Below are positions 1 through 7,616 of a stretch of DNA of 15,110 nucleotides, one piece after another. Location: the NCBI GenBank assembly GCA_031278145.1, contig JAITLA010000186.1, forward strand, positions 1-15,110, written 5' to 3'. The translations under genes were made by a program, and so were the position numbers. Numbering within the stretch: the stretch's first letter is position 1; each line of letters opens with the position of its first letter. This DNA comes from Eubacteriales Family XIII. Incertae Sedis bacterium (GTDB taxonomy: Bacteria; Bacillota_A; Clostridia; Peptostreptococcales; Anaerovoracaceae). Under the pieces are notes generated by a model. That model was not told the DNA's origin. It worked only from the letters and a program-made list of their open reading frames with translations, and did not search any database.

Positions 1-39
1 CCCCGGTGGTTCGCGGTTTCTAAGCTTCTGCAAACAAGG

Positions 40-1125
40 TTATTTCGCGGACACGTCCGCGCGGCCGATATGATCGCGCCCTTTAAACATGCGCGTCAGC
101 GGAAATTCGATTTTGAACAAATGCAGCGCGTTTCCGCCCAGAATAAGATTGATGTCGTCCTGAGAAATGTCAAGGCGCTCAACCTGTTTGAGGCTCCAGC
201 CCATGACGTCGCACTGATGCCGGATAATTCCGTCTTTATGCACCTGCATGCCGAAACTCTGTGGATTGTTGCCTATTCGGGTCTGTGTCGGTATGGACGC
301 GCCCCAATCCGTGCCCCATATAAGCTTTTCGGGCCCCACGTTCGGGTATTTCAGGGCCTTGTAATACAATTCCGTCCAATAAAGGCCCGTTTCCAAGTAC
401 ACGTTATTGAAGTTTGACGCCACGACTATGCATTGATCGACCAAATCCGTCATGTAGCCGCCCTGCATACCACCGTGCGCGAATATGATCGGCACATCGG
501 GGTATTCCGCCGCTATGTCGTGAACCCAGTAAGGATGCCAGTTTTCGGGCCAGCGCGTGTGGGTTATGGGATATCCGCCGGGTCCTCCGGTGTGAATCGT
601 AACCGGCAGTTTATATTTTCGTCCCACGTCCATAGTCGCGCGAAGCTCATCCATGCGCTCGGAAGGGTTGTACGTCTTGTGCCTGAAGATGTCCGTACTG
701 TCCGGAACGCTCGCGGGCCCTTCGCCAATCCCGCAGAAATTGCCCGTGGCGCACAGTTCGTCGAGCTCGGCGCAGGCTTCTCTGTAATCCCATTCGCCCG
801 TTTCAATCGCTCTGTCCACAGTCCTTTTCGATATGGCCATGCATCTGAACTTATCCGGATATCTTCGCATCAATTCAACGTTTAATTCGTTTGTCATGCC
901 GAAAGCGCACTGCAATATGCACATGTCCACGCCGTAGCACTCCATGTCGTACAGGAGCCGTTTGCTGTTGTCATAGGTATTTAAGACCCCCATCCGACTT
1001 TCCAAATCGATATAATCCGTAAGTTCCTTGCCCTGTGCCTTTGCCCGTGCATCCGCTTTTTCGCCTGCGGCGTGGCGCTGTGAGTGTACGTGTGTGTCAA
1101 TAACAAAACGCGCCGACTTTTTCAT
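40..1125 (-). CDS. Amidohydrolase-2 family metal-dependent hydrolase/decarboxylase
   Basis: The 361-residue product has the TIM-barrel layout of the amidohydrolase-2 family (relatives include gamma-resorcylate decarboxylase, ACMSD and 4-oxalomesaconate hydratase). Visible metal and catalytic positions are an HxH pair (H12, H14 in DTHVHS), H178 in HTGG, H217 in AHGG and D273 in GTDWG, so the active site looks intact. There is no signal peptide, so it should be cytoplasmic. The ATG is preceded by AAGGAGGAG at a normal distance. It follows the CoA-transferase B gene by 56 bp on the same strand and is probably the last gene of that operon, although the window ends 39 bp after its stop. Members of this family act on carboxylated or cyclic substrates by hydrolysis, hydration or decarboxylation. 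The exact reaction cannot be told from sequence. Family assignment is secure; substrate is unknown. Confidence 0.88.
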   Translation of the reverse strand: MKKSARFVIDTHVHSQRHAAGEKADARAKAQGKELTDYIDLESRMGVLNTYDNSKRLLYDMECYGVDMCILQCAFGMTNELNVELMRRYPDKFRCMAISKRTVDRAIETGEWDYREACAELDELCATGNFCGIGEGPASVPDSTDIFRHKTYNPSERMDELRATMDVGRKYKLPVTIHTGGPGGYPITHTRWPENWHPYWVHDIAAEYPDVPIIFAHGGMQGGYMTDLVDQCIVVASNFNNVYLETGLYWTELYYKALKYPNVGPEKLIWGTDWGASIPTQTRIGNNPQSFGMQVHKDGIIRHQCDVMGWSLKQVERLDISQDDINLILGGNALHLFKIEFPLTRMFKGRDHIGRADVSAK

Positions 1126-1181
1126 TTTCTCCTCCTTGCTTACTGCTCACCCTGCTTGCGATTTACGCAAATTCTTCGTAG

Positions 1182-1850
1182 CTACAACGGTATTCCAAGA
1201 TCTATCTCCGTCAAATCCTCCGCTGTCTTAAAATCCACCGCGACCATTTTCCGGATATCGTCAACGCTGTAATCGGGGAATTTTTCGATCAGTCGGAAAC
1301 CCTCCCCGGGCTTCACGGTCATCACCCCGAATTCCGTGTAAACCTTCGTCGCCTTGCCCGCCGCCGTCAGCGGGTACGTGCATTTCCTCAACAGCTTGGG
1401 CATTCCGTTTTTCGTCATGCTTTCCATGGCGATCAGTACCTCGGGACAGCCCGCGCAAAGATCCATTGCCCCGCCTATGCCCGCGGGGGGCCTTCCCGTC
1501 GCCGCCCAATTTGCGATATCGGCGTTCTCATCCACCTGCAGCGCGCCGAGGACCGTCTTGCCTATATGTCCGCCCCGTATCATGGCGAAGGAATCGGCCG
1601 TATCCATAAACGCGCCGCCGGGCAAGTCTGAAACGAAGTCATTCGCGGAATCGAGCATGTCATAATCGTATTTTTGCGGGGGAGAACCCGGCCCCGTGCA
1701 AATGACGCCGGGTTCGTTATGAATGAATATTTTTTTTCGCGGATCGATAAAGGCGGCGACCGAATAAGGTATACCATGGCCAAAATTAACAAATTCACCG
1801 TCCTTGATATCCCACGCCACCTTACGCGCAATCCTTTCTCTGTTCACCAT
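1182..1850 (-). CDS. Family I CoA-transferase, subunit B (3-oxoacid type)
   Basis: The 222-residue product matches the beta subunit of 3-oxoacid/acetoacetate-type CoA-transferases, which move CoA between an acyl-CoA and a free carboxylate through a glutamyl-CoA thioester. Recognisable blocks are IARKVAWDIKDGEFVNFG at the N-terminus, DSFAMIRGGHIGKTVLGALQ and IGGAMDLCAGCPEV in the middle, and the usual basic LLRKCTYPLTA stretch. The catalytic glutamate should be E46, here in NEPG where SENG is usual. Its ATG lies inside the last codons of the A-subunit gene (7-bp overlap, ATGGTGA), so the subunits are probably made in equal amounts by coupled translation. Length is normal for a separate B subunit. 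The acid substrate is not determined; the amidohydrolase and TRAP neighbours suggest a larger or substituted acid rather than plain acetoacetate. Confidence 0.9.
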   Translation of the reverse strand: MVNRERIARKVAWDIKDGEFVNFGHGIPYSVAAFIDPRKKIFIHNEPGVICTGPGSPPQKYDYDMLDSANDFVSDLPGGAFMDTADSFAMIRGGHIGKTVLGALQVDENADIANWAATGRPPAGIGGAMDLCAGCPEVLIAMESMTKNGMPKLLRKCTYPLTAAGKATKVYTEFGVMTVKPGEGFRLIEKFPDYSVDDIRKMVAVDFKTAEDLTEIDLGIPL

Positions 1851-2533
1851 AGTGTATAATCACTCTCCCTTGCCTGCACGACCGCATCGATAAAAACGCC
1901 CGGAATCGTAACGCGGTCCGGTTCTATCTCCCCCGATTTTACAATCTCACGGGCCTCCACAATCACATACTCCGCCGCCGTCGCCATGACTGTGTTGAAG
2001 TTGCGCGCGACGGCGCGCGAATATACGTGACCATACGCGTCCACCCTGCTTCCGTAGATCAGCGCCACATCCGCCTTGAGCGGCAGTTCGAGGATATAGT
2101 CGCTTCCGCATATGCGCATGTTCTGTTTTCCCTCGGCCACCGGCGTTCCCACGCCTGTGGGCGTCAGAAAGCCGCCTATGCCGGCGCCTCCCGCGCGAAT
2201 GCGCTCCGCGAAAGTGCCCATGGGAACCATTTCCAACTCCAGCTTCTTTTCACCGATCAGCCTCACCGCCGCGTGGTTGTGTCCTATGAAGGAAGCGACG
2301 CACTTTTTAAACATGCCCGTGTCCATAAGCGCGTTGCCATACGATTCGGGATGCAGGAAGGCGGAGCCCGCGTCATTTGAAATAAGGGTCAGATCCCGGA
2401 GTCGTCCTTTGCGTTTGGAGAGTTCTCTTATCAGCCCGAACGGGGAACCGCTCCAAAAAAATCCGCCCAGCATTATCGTCATACCCGATTCTATATGGTC
2501 AAGGGCCTGCTCCATCGAAATGATCTTGTTCAT
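1844..2533 (-). CDS. Family I CoA-transferase, subunit A (3-oxoacid type)
   Basis: The 229-residue product matches the alpha subunit of 3-oxoacid-type CoA-transferases. It has the N-terminal glycine-rich CoA-binding segment (MLGGFFWSGSP, where GGFGLCGIP is common), the middle GTFAERIRAGGAGIGGFLTP block typical of subunit A, and the ADVALIYGSRVDAYGHVYSR block. It pairs with the overlapping B gene downstream. The start is the least certain part: no good Shine-Dalgarno lies before the ATG at 2533, and the next in-frame ATG (2515) is no better. I keep the upstream ATG because the resulting N-terminus (MNKIISMEQALDHIESGMTIMLGG) has family-normal length. It is divergent from the LysR-type regulator, the usual position for a regulated target. 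No convincing sigma-A promoter was seen upstream. Confidence 0.9.
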   Translation of the reverse strand: MNKIISMEQALDHIESGMTIMLGGFFWSGSPFGLIRELSKRKGRLRDLTLISNDAGSAFLHPESYGNALMDTGMFKKCVASFIGHNHAAVRLIGEKKLELEMVPMGTFAERIRAGGAGIGGFLTPTGVGTPVAEGKQNMRICGSDYILELPLKADVALIYGSRVDAYGHVYSRAVARNFNTVMATAAEYVIVEAREIVKSGEIEPDRVTIPGVFIDAVVQARESDYTLW

Positions 2534-2955
2534 GTCGTCTTGCCCGCACGGCGATCTTTGAGCGGTAACGGCATTGCGGTATCTGTGTTACGGTTCAGAC
2601 CCCTACCGCCACAAATCAACGGCTCGCGGCCGACGGATCGGCATTGCTCGGAGACGGGGGCCGCGGCATACGAGCGGAATGGACGAAGTGAATGAAGCGC
2701 CCGCACGAGTGCCGGCGACCCGACGGGAGGGCAATACCGAGCGGGACGGCCTTGATTGTACCCACCGGAGATCCACACCGGCGTCGTCACTCTTCGGGGT
2801 CCGGACAGTACCGTATTTGCAGCGCTTAACGCTTTCGGAACGGCCCTGTCGGTTGACATCTTATAGCGTTTACTGTACAATAAAGCCACGCCTTTGCTGC
2901 TTTTTTTCTCTGAACCGTCAATGTTCGCTTCTGCCAACAACAAGGAGGCCGATCT
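2534..2955. other. Divergent intergenic region between CoA-transferase operon and lysR
   Basis: These 422 bp hold no gene I can support. The lysR promoter is at 2853-2881 and its ribosome binding site AAGGAGG at 2942-2948. The part from about 2600 to 2820 is GC-rich with short inverted repeats, for example GCGGCC at 2626-2631 against GGCCGC at 2659-2664. A long open frame reading leftwards through it has low-complexity, Arg/Pro-rich content and no family resemblance, so I treat it as non-coding. A short palindrome, AGCG-N5-CGCT, lies at 2821-2833 just upstream of the lysR -35 box. Confidence 0.6.
2853..2881 (+). promoter_or_regulatory. Predicted sigma-A promoter of the lysR gene
   Basis: A perfect -35 hexamer TTGACA (2853-2858) is followed after exactly 17 bp by TACAAT (2876-2881), five of six matches to the -10 consensus. 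Expected transcription start is near 2888, giving a leader of about 68 nt. Confidence 0.75.
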
Positions 2956-3861
2956 ATGGACATCCTGAAAATCAAGAGTTTTTTGGCGGTCGTAAACACC
3001 GGCAATTTCAGTGAGGCCGGAGCGCTTCTTCATACTTCACAATCCTCCATTTCAAAGAATATTTTCTCACTGGAAAACGATCTCGGCATAGAACTGCTGA
3101 ACCGCAGCGGCAAGCATTTTTCCGTTTCCGACGCCGGGCGCAGGGTCATGCCATACTTCATCGAGATCACGAAATCCTTCGATCTGGCGACGCAGTCCGT
3201 CGCCGACCTGAAGCGCGAAATCGCCGCCGGCGCGCGGACGTCTTTCAAAATCGCGGGCATTCCCGTGCTTGGCAGATACAATGTCATATCCCTCATCGGC
3301 GCGTTTTCAAAGATGCATCCCGACATCCGAATCAACATTACCGAGCATGAAGAGGATCATGTGCTGCTTGCGTTGCAGTCCGATGACTGCGATATCGCTT
3401 TTTGCTCCGACATCGCGCTTTCATCGAAATATTGCAACACGAAAGAGGTCTGCTCCGAAGAATTCATGCTTGCCGTATCTCCCAAAAATCGTTTCGCCGC
3501 GCGCACCTCCGTAAACATAAGGGAACTTGAAAGCGAATACTTCATTTTGAACCGCCATGAATCGATGCTTTACGATGTCTGTGTGAACGCGTGCATCCGT
3601 TCGGGCTTCGTACCCAAGATTGTCATGACGACCACAAGGCCCAATATCGCCCTTGAGTATGTTTGCAACAACGACAAATACGTATGCATGTGGCTGAAAA
3701 AGAGCCTTGAGGACAATCAATCCGATGCTTGCCGCAACATCCTCATAGAAGACTCCCCCAAATTCAACTTGGTATTCGCTTGGAAGCAAAACAAAGTATT
3801 GCCCGAATCCGCCGGTGTTTTTCTGGAATTCGCGGATAGCTACCTGCCGCTGAAGCACTAA
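2956..3861 (+). CDS. LysR-type transcriptional regulator
   Basis: The 301-residue product has the standard LysR layout. Residues 1-60 form a winged helix-turn-helix (FLAVVNTGNFSEAGALLHTS, then QSSISKNIFSLENDLGIELL), followed by a linker helix and a two-lobed effector-binding domain from about residue 92. Length is typical. The ATG at 2956 has AAGGAGG seven bases upstream. The gene is divergent from the CoA-transferase/amidohydrolase group and convergent with the TRAP transporter operon (66 bp between stops, no clear terminator hairpin). It therefore sits between two operons it probably controls. LysR-type proteins usually activate on binding a pathway metabolite, often the transported acid or its CoA ester; which ligand is unknown. 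The effector domain is cysteine-rich for the family, which may be incidental. Confidence 0.93.
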   Translation: MDILKIKSFLAVVNTGNFSEAGALLHTSQSSISKNIFSLENDLGIELLNRSGKHFSVSDAGRRVMPYFIEITKSFDLATQSVADLKREIAAGARTSFKIAGIPVLGRYNVISLIGAFSKMHPDIRINITEHEEDHVLLALQSDDCDIAFCSDIALSSKYCNTKEVCSEEFMLAVSPKNRFAARTSVNIRELESEYFILNRHESMLYDVCVNACIRSGFVPKIVMTTTRPNIALEYVCNNDKYVCMWLKKSLEDNQSDACRNILIEDSPKFNLVFAWKQNKVLPESAGVFLEFADSYLPLKH

Positions 3862-3927
3862 CCGGTGTTCTCTTATCCCATTGCCGAGACCCGGATCAAA
3901 CGCCGCGAGTTTTATGGAGCGGTGGCC

Positions 3928-5022
3928 CTATTGCGAAGGAATCACGCCGAATTGATACTCTTTGTCATAACCCGCTCTGAGATCGGCCAAGGCTTCAACC
4001 AGAATATCACTGTCCGGCCCCGCGATTTCCGCCGCTTCGGGCATCAGTTCCAGCGAAGCGTCTATGAAGGCCTTGTTTTCCGCGTCCGAAAGTATATACA
4101 CCTCGTTGCCGTTTTCCTCAAGCGTCTGCATGAGCTTATCGATTTCCGACTGACGCCGTTCCTCCGTGTATACGGCGAATTTGTCCTTGGCGCGCTCTAT
4201 GGCGTCCTGCTGTTCCGGAGTCAGCGAATCCCATGCGGTTTTGTTCATTATGATTCCGCCGTACTGCTCCTGAAGATTTGTAAATGTCACGTATTTTCCC
4301 ATTTCATAAAGCTTGAACGGCGCGAGTACGGTTCCATCTCCTCCGTATACCGCATCCACCGTCTTGCGCTCAAATGCGGTGGTGACTTCCGAAATCGGTA
4401 TGGTCACAGGATTGCCGCCCCATTTTTTTATCGCCTCGCCTACCCATTTGCCCGAGGCGCGGATATTCATGCCGATCAGGTCCGCAGGCGTTTTAATGAG
4501 CTTTGACGTGCTGCAAAAGGTCATATCGACGCCGGCGCCGGCGGCTATGATCCATTTCAGGCCGTATTTCTGAAATATTTCATCAACCGCCTCAAGCGTA
4601 CCGTATGTGACCTCCATATACCGGTCCGAGCGATATCCGCCGGGCACTTCAAGCGGCGTCAGCTCTTTTACCGTGGGCGAAATGGCGGACACGGCCGCGT
4701 GCGACATCTCAACGGTCCCGTTCATCAGAGCCTCTATTACCTCTCCTTCCGCCACGAGGCTGCCGGAGGGATAGAGTTCTATGACGATGCTGCCGCCGCT
4801 TTCCTCAAATACACGTTCGGAAAAATATTGGTAGGCCTGCCCGTCAAGGCTTTCCGCCGGCATGGAAAACGCGAATTTAAACGTTTTCACCTCGACGTCT
4901 CCTCCGGTTTCCGCCGGCGGCACATCCGAATCCGCGCTCTGATTTGACCCGCAAGCGCTTAGCGCCATGAGCGATGCGCAAAGGATTGCCGCCGCTCGCA
5001 ATGTTCTTTTACCCTTTCTCAT
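3928..5022 (-). CDS. dctP: TRAP transporter substrate-binding lipoprotein (DctP family)
   Basis: The 364-residue protein is the extracytoplasmic receptor of a tripartite ATP-independent (TRAP) importer. I chose the ATG at 5022 because AAAGGAG precedes it and it yields a clean lipoprotein signal: MRKGK basic end, hydrophobic core, LSAC lipobox with Cys24, then an acidic, Ser-rich tether. DctP features follow: FKFAFSMP at the start of lobe 1, and LIGMNIRASG near residue 188, where the conserved arginine that salt-bridges the substrate carboxylate lies. The VTIPISEVTTAFERKTVDAV block (about 206-225) is also a family hallmark. Substrate is therefore probably an organic acid. It is the last gene of a Q-M-P operon, whereas dctP is more often first. 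A hairpin and a dispersed repeat lie between dctM and this gene. Confidence 0.92.
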   Translation of the reverse strand: MRKGKRTLRAAAILCASLMALSACGSNQSADSDVPPAETGGDVEVKTFKFAFSMPAESLDGQAYQYFSERVFEESGGSIVIELYPSGSLVAEGEVIEALMNGTVEMSHAAVSAISPTVKELTPLEVPGGYRSDRYMEVTYGTLEAVDEIFQKYGLKWIIAAGAGVDMTFCSTSKLIKTPADLIGMNIRASGKWVGEAIKKWGGNPVTIPISEVTTAFERKTVDAVYGGDGTVLAPFKLYEMGKYVTFTNLQEQYGGIIMNKTAWDSLTPEQQDAIERAKDKFAVYTEERRQSEIDKLMQTLEENGNEVYILSDAENKAFIDASLELMPEAAEIAGPDSDILVEALADLRAGYDKEYQFGVIPSQ

Positions 5023-5045
5023 ATCGAACTCCTTTCTCATTACCG

Positions 5046-5072
5046 TTTCGGCCCCGTCCAAAATCGAAGCGC
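5046..5072 (-). repeat. Dispersed repeat copy, 24 bp upstream of dctP
   Basis: Read on the minus strand, this 27-bp stretch matches 7626-7652 on the plus strand at 24 of 27 positions; all three differences are A/G transitions. The shared core is ATTTTGGACGG. A decayed third copy is at 8040-8066. At 7630-7657 the same sequence makes a perfect 11-bp-stem hairpin, but here the stem is broken. Two of the three copies lie just upstream of a start codon (dctP here, the UGSC gene at 8040-8066). Confidence 0.6.
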
Positions 5073-5088
5073 GAAACACAGCGAACCC

Positions 5089-5111
5089 TTTGAACGGACG
5101 CCGCGTTCAAA
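5089..5111 (-). other. Intercistronic hairpin between dctM and dctP
   Basis: TTTGAACG (5089-5096) and CGTTCAAA (5104-5111) form a perfect 8-bp stem around a 7-nt loop in the dctM-dctP gap. It has no U-run, so it is not an intrinsic terminator. Such a hairpin could mark an mRNA processing or stabilising site that allows more binding protein than permease to be made (inference). Confidence 0.45.
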
Positions 5112-5149
5112 ACCACATATATCCACGCGCGCCGGCGTCGCGCAAAGCG

Positions 5150-6463
5150 CTACATCAGGGATGGCAGAGCAAGCGCTATTTGCGGGAAAACGCATAGAAT
5201 TATCAGGCCCGCAACCAACACGCCCACATAGGGCAGCGCTCCCTTTATGATCGTTCCCATCTGCGTTTCCGAAATGGACCGCAGTATAAAGAGGTTCAGC
5301 CCGACCGGCGGTGTAATCATGCCTATTTCAACGCAGAGCGTGGAGACAACGCCAAGCCATATGGCGTCAAATCCCATGCCTATAAGCGCGGGGTATATGA
5401 ACGGTATGGTGAGTATCACCATGCTGCCGGGATCCATGAGACAACCCATCACAAACCAGAGAACAAACAGCATCGCCATGATAACCCAGCGATTCATGCC
5501 GCTGTCGATAACAAAGACGGCAAGCTGCTGCGCCACGCTCAGATAGCTTATAACGTAACTCAGGCAAAAGCCCATTATAATCATAAACAGGATCATGCAA
5601 CTTGTGCGCGCCGAAGCCAAAAGCGTTTCTTTAAAGATCGTCCCGTCCAGACGCCTTTGGCAGAATACTATAATCAGGGCGCCGACCGCGCCAAAACCAG
5701 CAGCTTCCGTCGGTGTGGCAAAACCCGTATACATCGTGCCCAAAACCAGAAGTATGAGCGCAAGCGCAGGAACAGCCGCGAACAGCCCCTGCTTTACGGT
5801 GTTTTTGCCGCCGTCGCCGTCGTCGGTTTCAAACTTCTCCGGACGCGCGGCGACCGCGAGACCGGGATTGATCCGTACACGGATTATTATGGAAACGCAA
5901 AACATGACGCTGAGCATGATGCCGGGAAGCAGGCCTGCCATCAGGAGTTTTGCTATCGAGGTTTCGGTTATGATTCCATACAACACAAACGTGAGACTGG
6001 GCGGTATCATGATGCCAAGAGTGCCCCCGGCGGCGACGGTTCCGACAGCGAAATCGGGCCGGTATCCACGGCTTGTCATCTGAGAGATGGAAATCCTGCC
6101 TATCGACGCCGCCGTCGCCGGCGATGATCCACATAGGGCCGCGAACACCGTGCAGGCCAGCGTTGTGCTCAACGCAAGCCCGCCTCTCACCCTGCGCATA
6201 AGCCTGCTCAACATCTCGTATATGTCGCCGGCCACACCGCCCCTCGCCAAAAATTCCGCCATCACAATAAACAGAGGCGCCACCATCTGATTCAGGCTTG
6301 TCCCTTGCGTGAAAGCTATGACACCGAACCGCGTCAGATGCACGGGCCCCATAAAAGCCATTGTCGCGGCAAGGGCGGTAAAACCCAGCGCCGTCGATAC
6401 AGGAACCCCCAGAAACAGCGAAATGAGCAGCATCGTTATCAGAAAAACCAAAGTTTCAGCCAT
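5150..6463 (-). CDS. dctM: TRAP transporter large permease (DctM family)
   Basis: The 437-residue protein is very hydrophobic with roughly 12 membrane segments, the size and pattern of the DctM subunit that moves substrate with a sodium or proton gradient in the cytoplasmic membrane. Family signatures include FLGVPVSTALG near the N-terminus, GGTLGIMIPPSLTFVLYGIITETSI in the first half, and GMITPPVGLNLFILRSI near the C-terminus. I start it at the ATG at 6463, with AAGAGG upstream. An in-frame TTG at 6481 would add six residues but has no suitable ribosome binding site. It lies 54 bp downstream of dctQ. The gap after it, up to dctP, is 127 bp, the longest in the operon, and holds a hairpin and a repeat. 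Confidence 0.93.
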   Translation of the reverse strand: MAETLVFLITMLLISLFLGVPVSTALGFTALAATMAFMGPVHLTRFGVIAFTQGTSLNQMVAPLFIVMAEFLARGGVAGDIYEMLSRLMRRVRGGLALSTTLACTVFAALCGSSPATAASIGRISISQMTSRGYRPDFAVGTVAAGGTLGIMIPPSLTFVLYGIITETSIAKLLMAGLLPGIMLSVMFCVSIIIRVRINPGLAVAARPEKFETDDGDGGKNTVKQGLFAAVPALALILLVLGTMYTGFATPTEAAGFGAVGALIIVFCQRRLDGTIFKETLLASARTSCMILFMIIMGFCLSYVISYLSVAQQLAVFVIDSGMNRWVIMAMLFVLWFVMGCLMDPGSMVILTIPFIYPALIGMGFDAIWLGVVSTLCVEIGMITPPVGLNLFILRSISETQMGTIIKGALPYVGVLVAGLIILCVFPQIALALPSLM

Positions 6464-6517
6464 TCCCCACCTCTTGCGCAAACCCCGCGCTTCAAACGAT
6501 TGTAGGATGGTTCTTCG

Positions 6518-7021
6518 CTAAAGGTATTTTTCGCCGCCCACCGCTATATCAAGCATGATAAATACAGCGGTGACCGCCATGCTTGCGGAGCCTATGACGA
6601 TAGCGATATAAAGATTCGCTATGGGTATCTGGAAATTGGCGATTGTGAGCTGATCCAAGGCCATGGCGTTTCGCGTAATGAATACGCCGGCCCTGAGAAG
6701 CACGATAATTACCAGCAGTACAATGAGATAGCCGGCAAAGGCCATCGCTCTTCTCGGAGGTTTGCCAAAGCGCTTTTCGACAAAATCCCGCAAAATATCC
6801 ACCGCCACGTGTCCTTTTTCCTGATACGCGTAAGAAGAACCGAGGAATATGGCCCAGATGAGAAAATACGAAGAAATGTCAAGGCTCCAAGCCGTCGGCC
6901 TTGAAAAGAAACTCCGCGCTATCGCCTCAAGGACCGCGAGGAAACCGATGGAGACAATAAGGATTCCGGAAACACAGCCCAAAGCCTGATTTGCGATAGT
7001 CATGAACCTGGGATACTTCAT
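6518..7021 (-). CDS. dctQ: TRAP transporter small permease (DctQ family)
   Basis: The 167-residue membrane protein has four hydrophobic segments (about residues 14-34, 47-65, 91-113 and 128-155), the normal DctQ topology. Family-like blocks are SLDISSYFLIWAIFLGSSYA and the GHVAVDIL motif before the third helix. DctQ couples the receptor to the large permease. The ATG at 7021 has GAGGTGA a few bases upstream. It is the first gene of the transporter operon, following the promoter at 7081-7109 after a leader of about 50 nt. Confidence 0.9.
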   Translation of the reverse strand: MKYPRFMTIANQALGCVSGILIVSIGFLAVLEAIARSFFSRPTAWSLDISSYFLIWAIFLGSSYAYQEKGHVAVDILRDFVEKRFGKPPRRAMAFAGYLIVLLVIIVLLRAGVFITRNAMALDQLTIANFQIPIANLYIAIVIGSASMAVTAVFIMLDIAVGGEKYL

Positions 7022-7080
7022 GATTCACCTCAAAATATTTCCGGAGCGGCGTGCGATAAATTTTGCCTTTGTCCAAATCA

Positions 7081-7109
7081 ATTTTATCAAAGCGAAACGC
7101 GGGGATCAA
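7081..7109 (-). promoter_or_regulatory. Predicted sigma-A promoter of the dctQMP operon
   Basis: On the minus strand TTGATC (7109-7104) is separated by 17 bp from TAAAAT (7086-7081), matching four of six -35 and five of six -10 consensus bases. The transcription start should fall near 7074. Confidence 0.65.
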
Positions 7110-7125
7110 TTCTATTATCAAGCGT

Positions 7126-7144
7126 TGATTCCGTATCGGAATCA
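7126..7144. promoter_or_regulatory. Perfect 19-bp palindrome, candidate LysR operator
   Basis: TGATTCCG-TAT-CGGAATCA is an exact 8-3-8 inverted repeat and contains the T-N11-A pattern of LysR-type sites. Its centre at 7135 is about 61 bp upstream of the predicted dctQ start, close to the -65 position usual for a LysR recognition site. That the LysR protein encoded at 2956-3861 binds here is inference. Confidence 0.5.
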
Positions 7145-7182
7145 CGGGTTTGGTTTAAGATTTGAACGACGGCGTCAGTCCC

Positions 7183-7370
7183 CCGCCTCTACAGGAGGTC
7201 ACTGACAAAGTACACACGGGGACGGTTCTTTTGTGTATTGGGCAGGTTTGGCACTGTGGTCCGTGCCGGTAAATCGCGCAATTCCAACATTGTATGTGTT
7301 ACACAAATGAACCGTCCCCATGTGTTCTGCGCCCAATGCCGACTTTTTCAGTGGCCTCCTCTACAGGCGG
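7183..7370. mobile_element. MITE-like palindromic element, complete copy
   Basis: The ends are imperfect 23-bp inverted repeats (7183-7205 and 7348-7370, 20 of 23 matching). Inside is a second inverted pair built on GGGGACGGTTC: 7211-7237 reading right and 7301-7325 reading left. Each is closed by its own TACACA/TGTGTA-type or ACACA/TGTGT stem. An asymmetric core lies between them. No transposase or clear target duplication is visible, so it would need a transposase in trans. Positions 7262-7358 recur exactly, inverted, at the right window end. The element type resembles non-autonomous elements common in Clostridia; which transposase family moves it is not shown. Confidence 0.6.
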
Positions 7371-7483
7371 CGGGTTCCGGCTTCCCAAGCTGCCGGTGGC
7401 GGGTGCAACGTTCGGCTTCGCCTCACTCCTCCGTTCACCTGCGGTTCATTTATGCCCGGAGCGCAGCGAACGGGTGCTTCGCT

Positions 7484-7526
7484 GTCCCATTTTCCGGCCG
7501 CGCTAAAGCGCGGGGAAAATGAGCAA
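7484..7526. repeat. 43-bp direct repeat with long hairpin, copy 1
   Basis: Identical over 43 bp to 7547-7589 (63-bp spacing). Bases 7488-7495 pair with 7514-7521, and 7498-7503 with 7508-7513, giving a 14-bp stem with a GG bulge (7496-7497) and a TAAA loop. No U-run follows on either strand. A 6-bp-stem hairpin, AGCGAA/TTCGCT, sits immediately to the left (7465-7483). Confidence 0.75.
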
Positions 7527-7546
7527 CGCGCCTTTGGCGCTCCTCC

Positions 7547-7589
7547 GTCCCATTTTCCGGCCGCGCTAAAGCGCGGGGAAAATGAGCAA
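7547..7589. repeat. 43-bp direct repeat with long hairpin, copy 2
   Basis: Second exact copy of 7484-7526, with the same bulged 14-bp stem at 7551-7584. Between the copies is the small hairpin GCGCC-TTT-GGCGC (7528-7540), which recurs at 7617-7629. Confidence 0.75.
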
Positions 7590-7616
7590 TCCCCCACTGA
7601 CGCCTATGTTTTGAGT

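Noticed and set aside
2530..3033. 167-codon minus-strand frame across the lysR promoter and start
   Set aside because: It overlaps the lysR HTH region and its promoter, has low-complexity composition and no recognisable domain.
3862..3927. Bidirectional terminator between lysR and dctP
   Set aside because: I found no stable hairpin followed by a U-run in this 66-bp convergent gap.
7484..7589. CRISPR array
   Set aside because: Only two repeat units, the spacer between them contains a recurring hairpin, and no cas genes are present.
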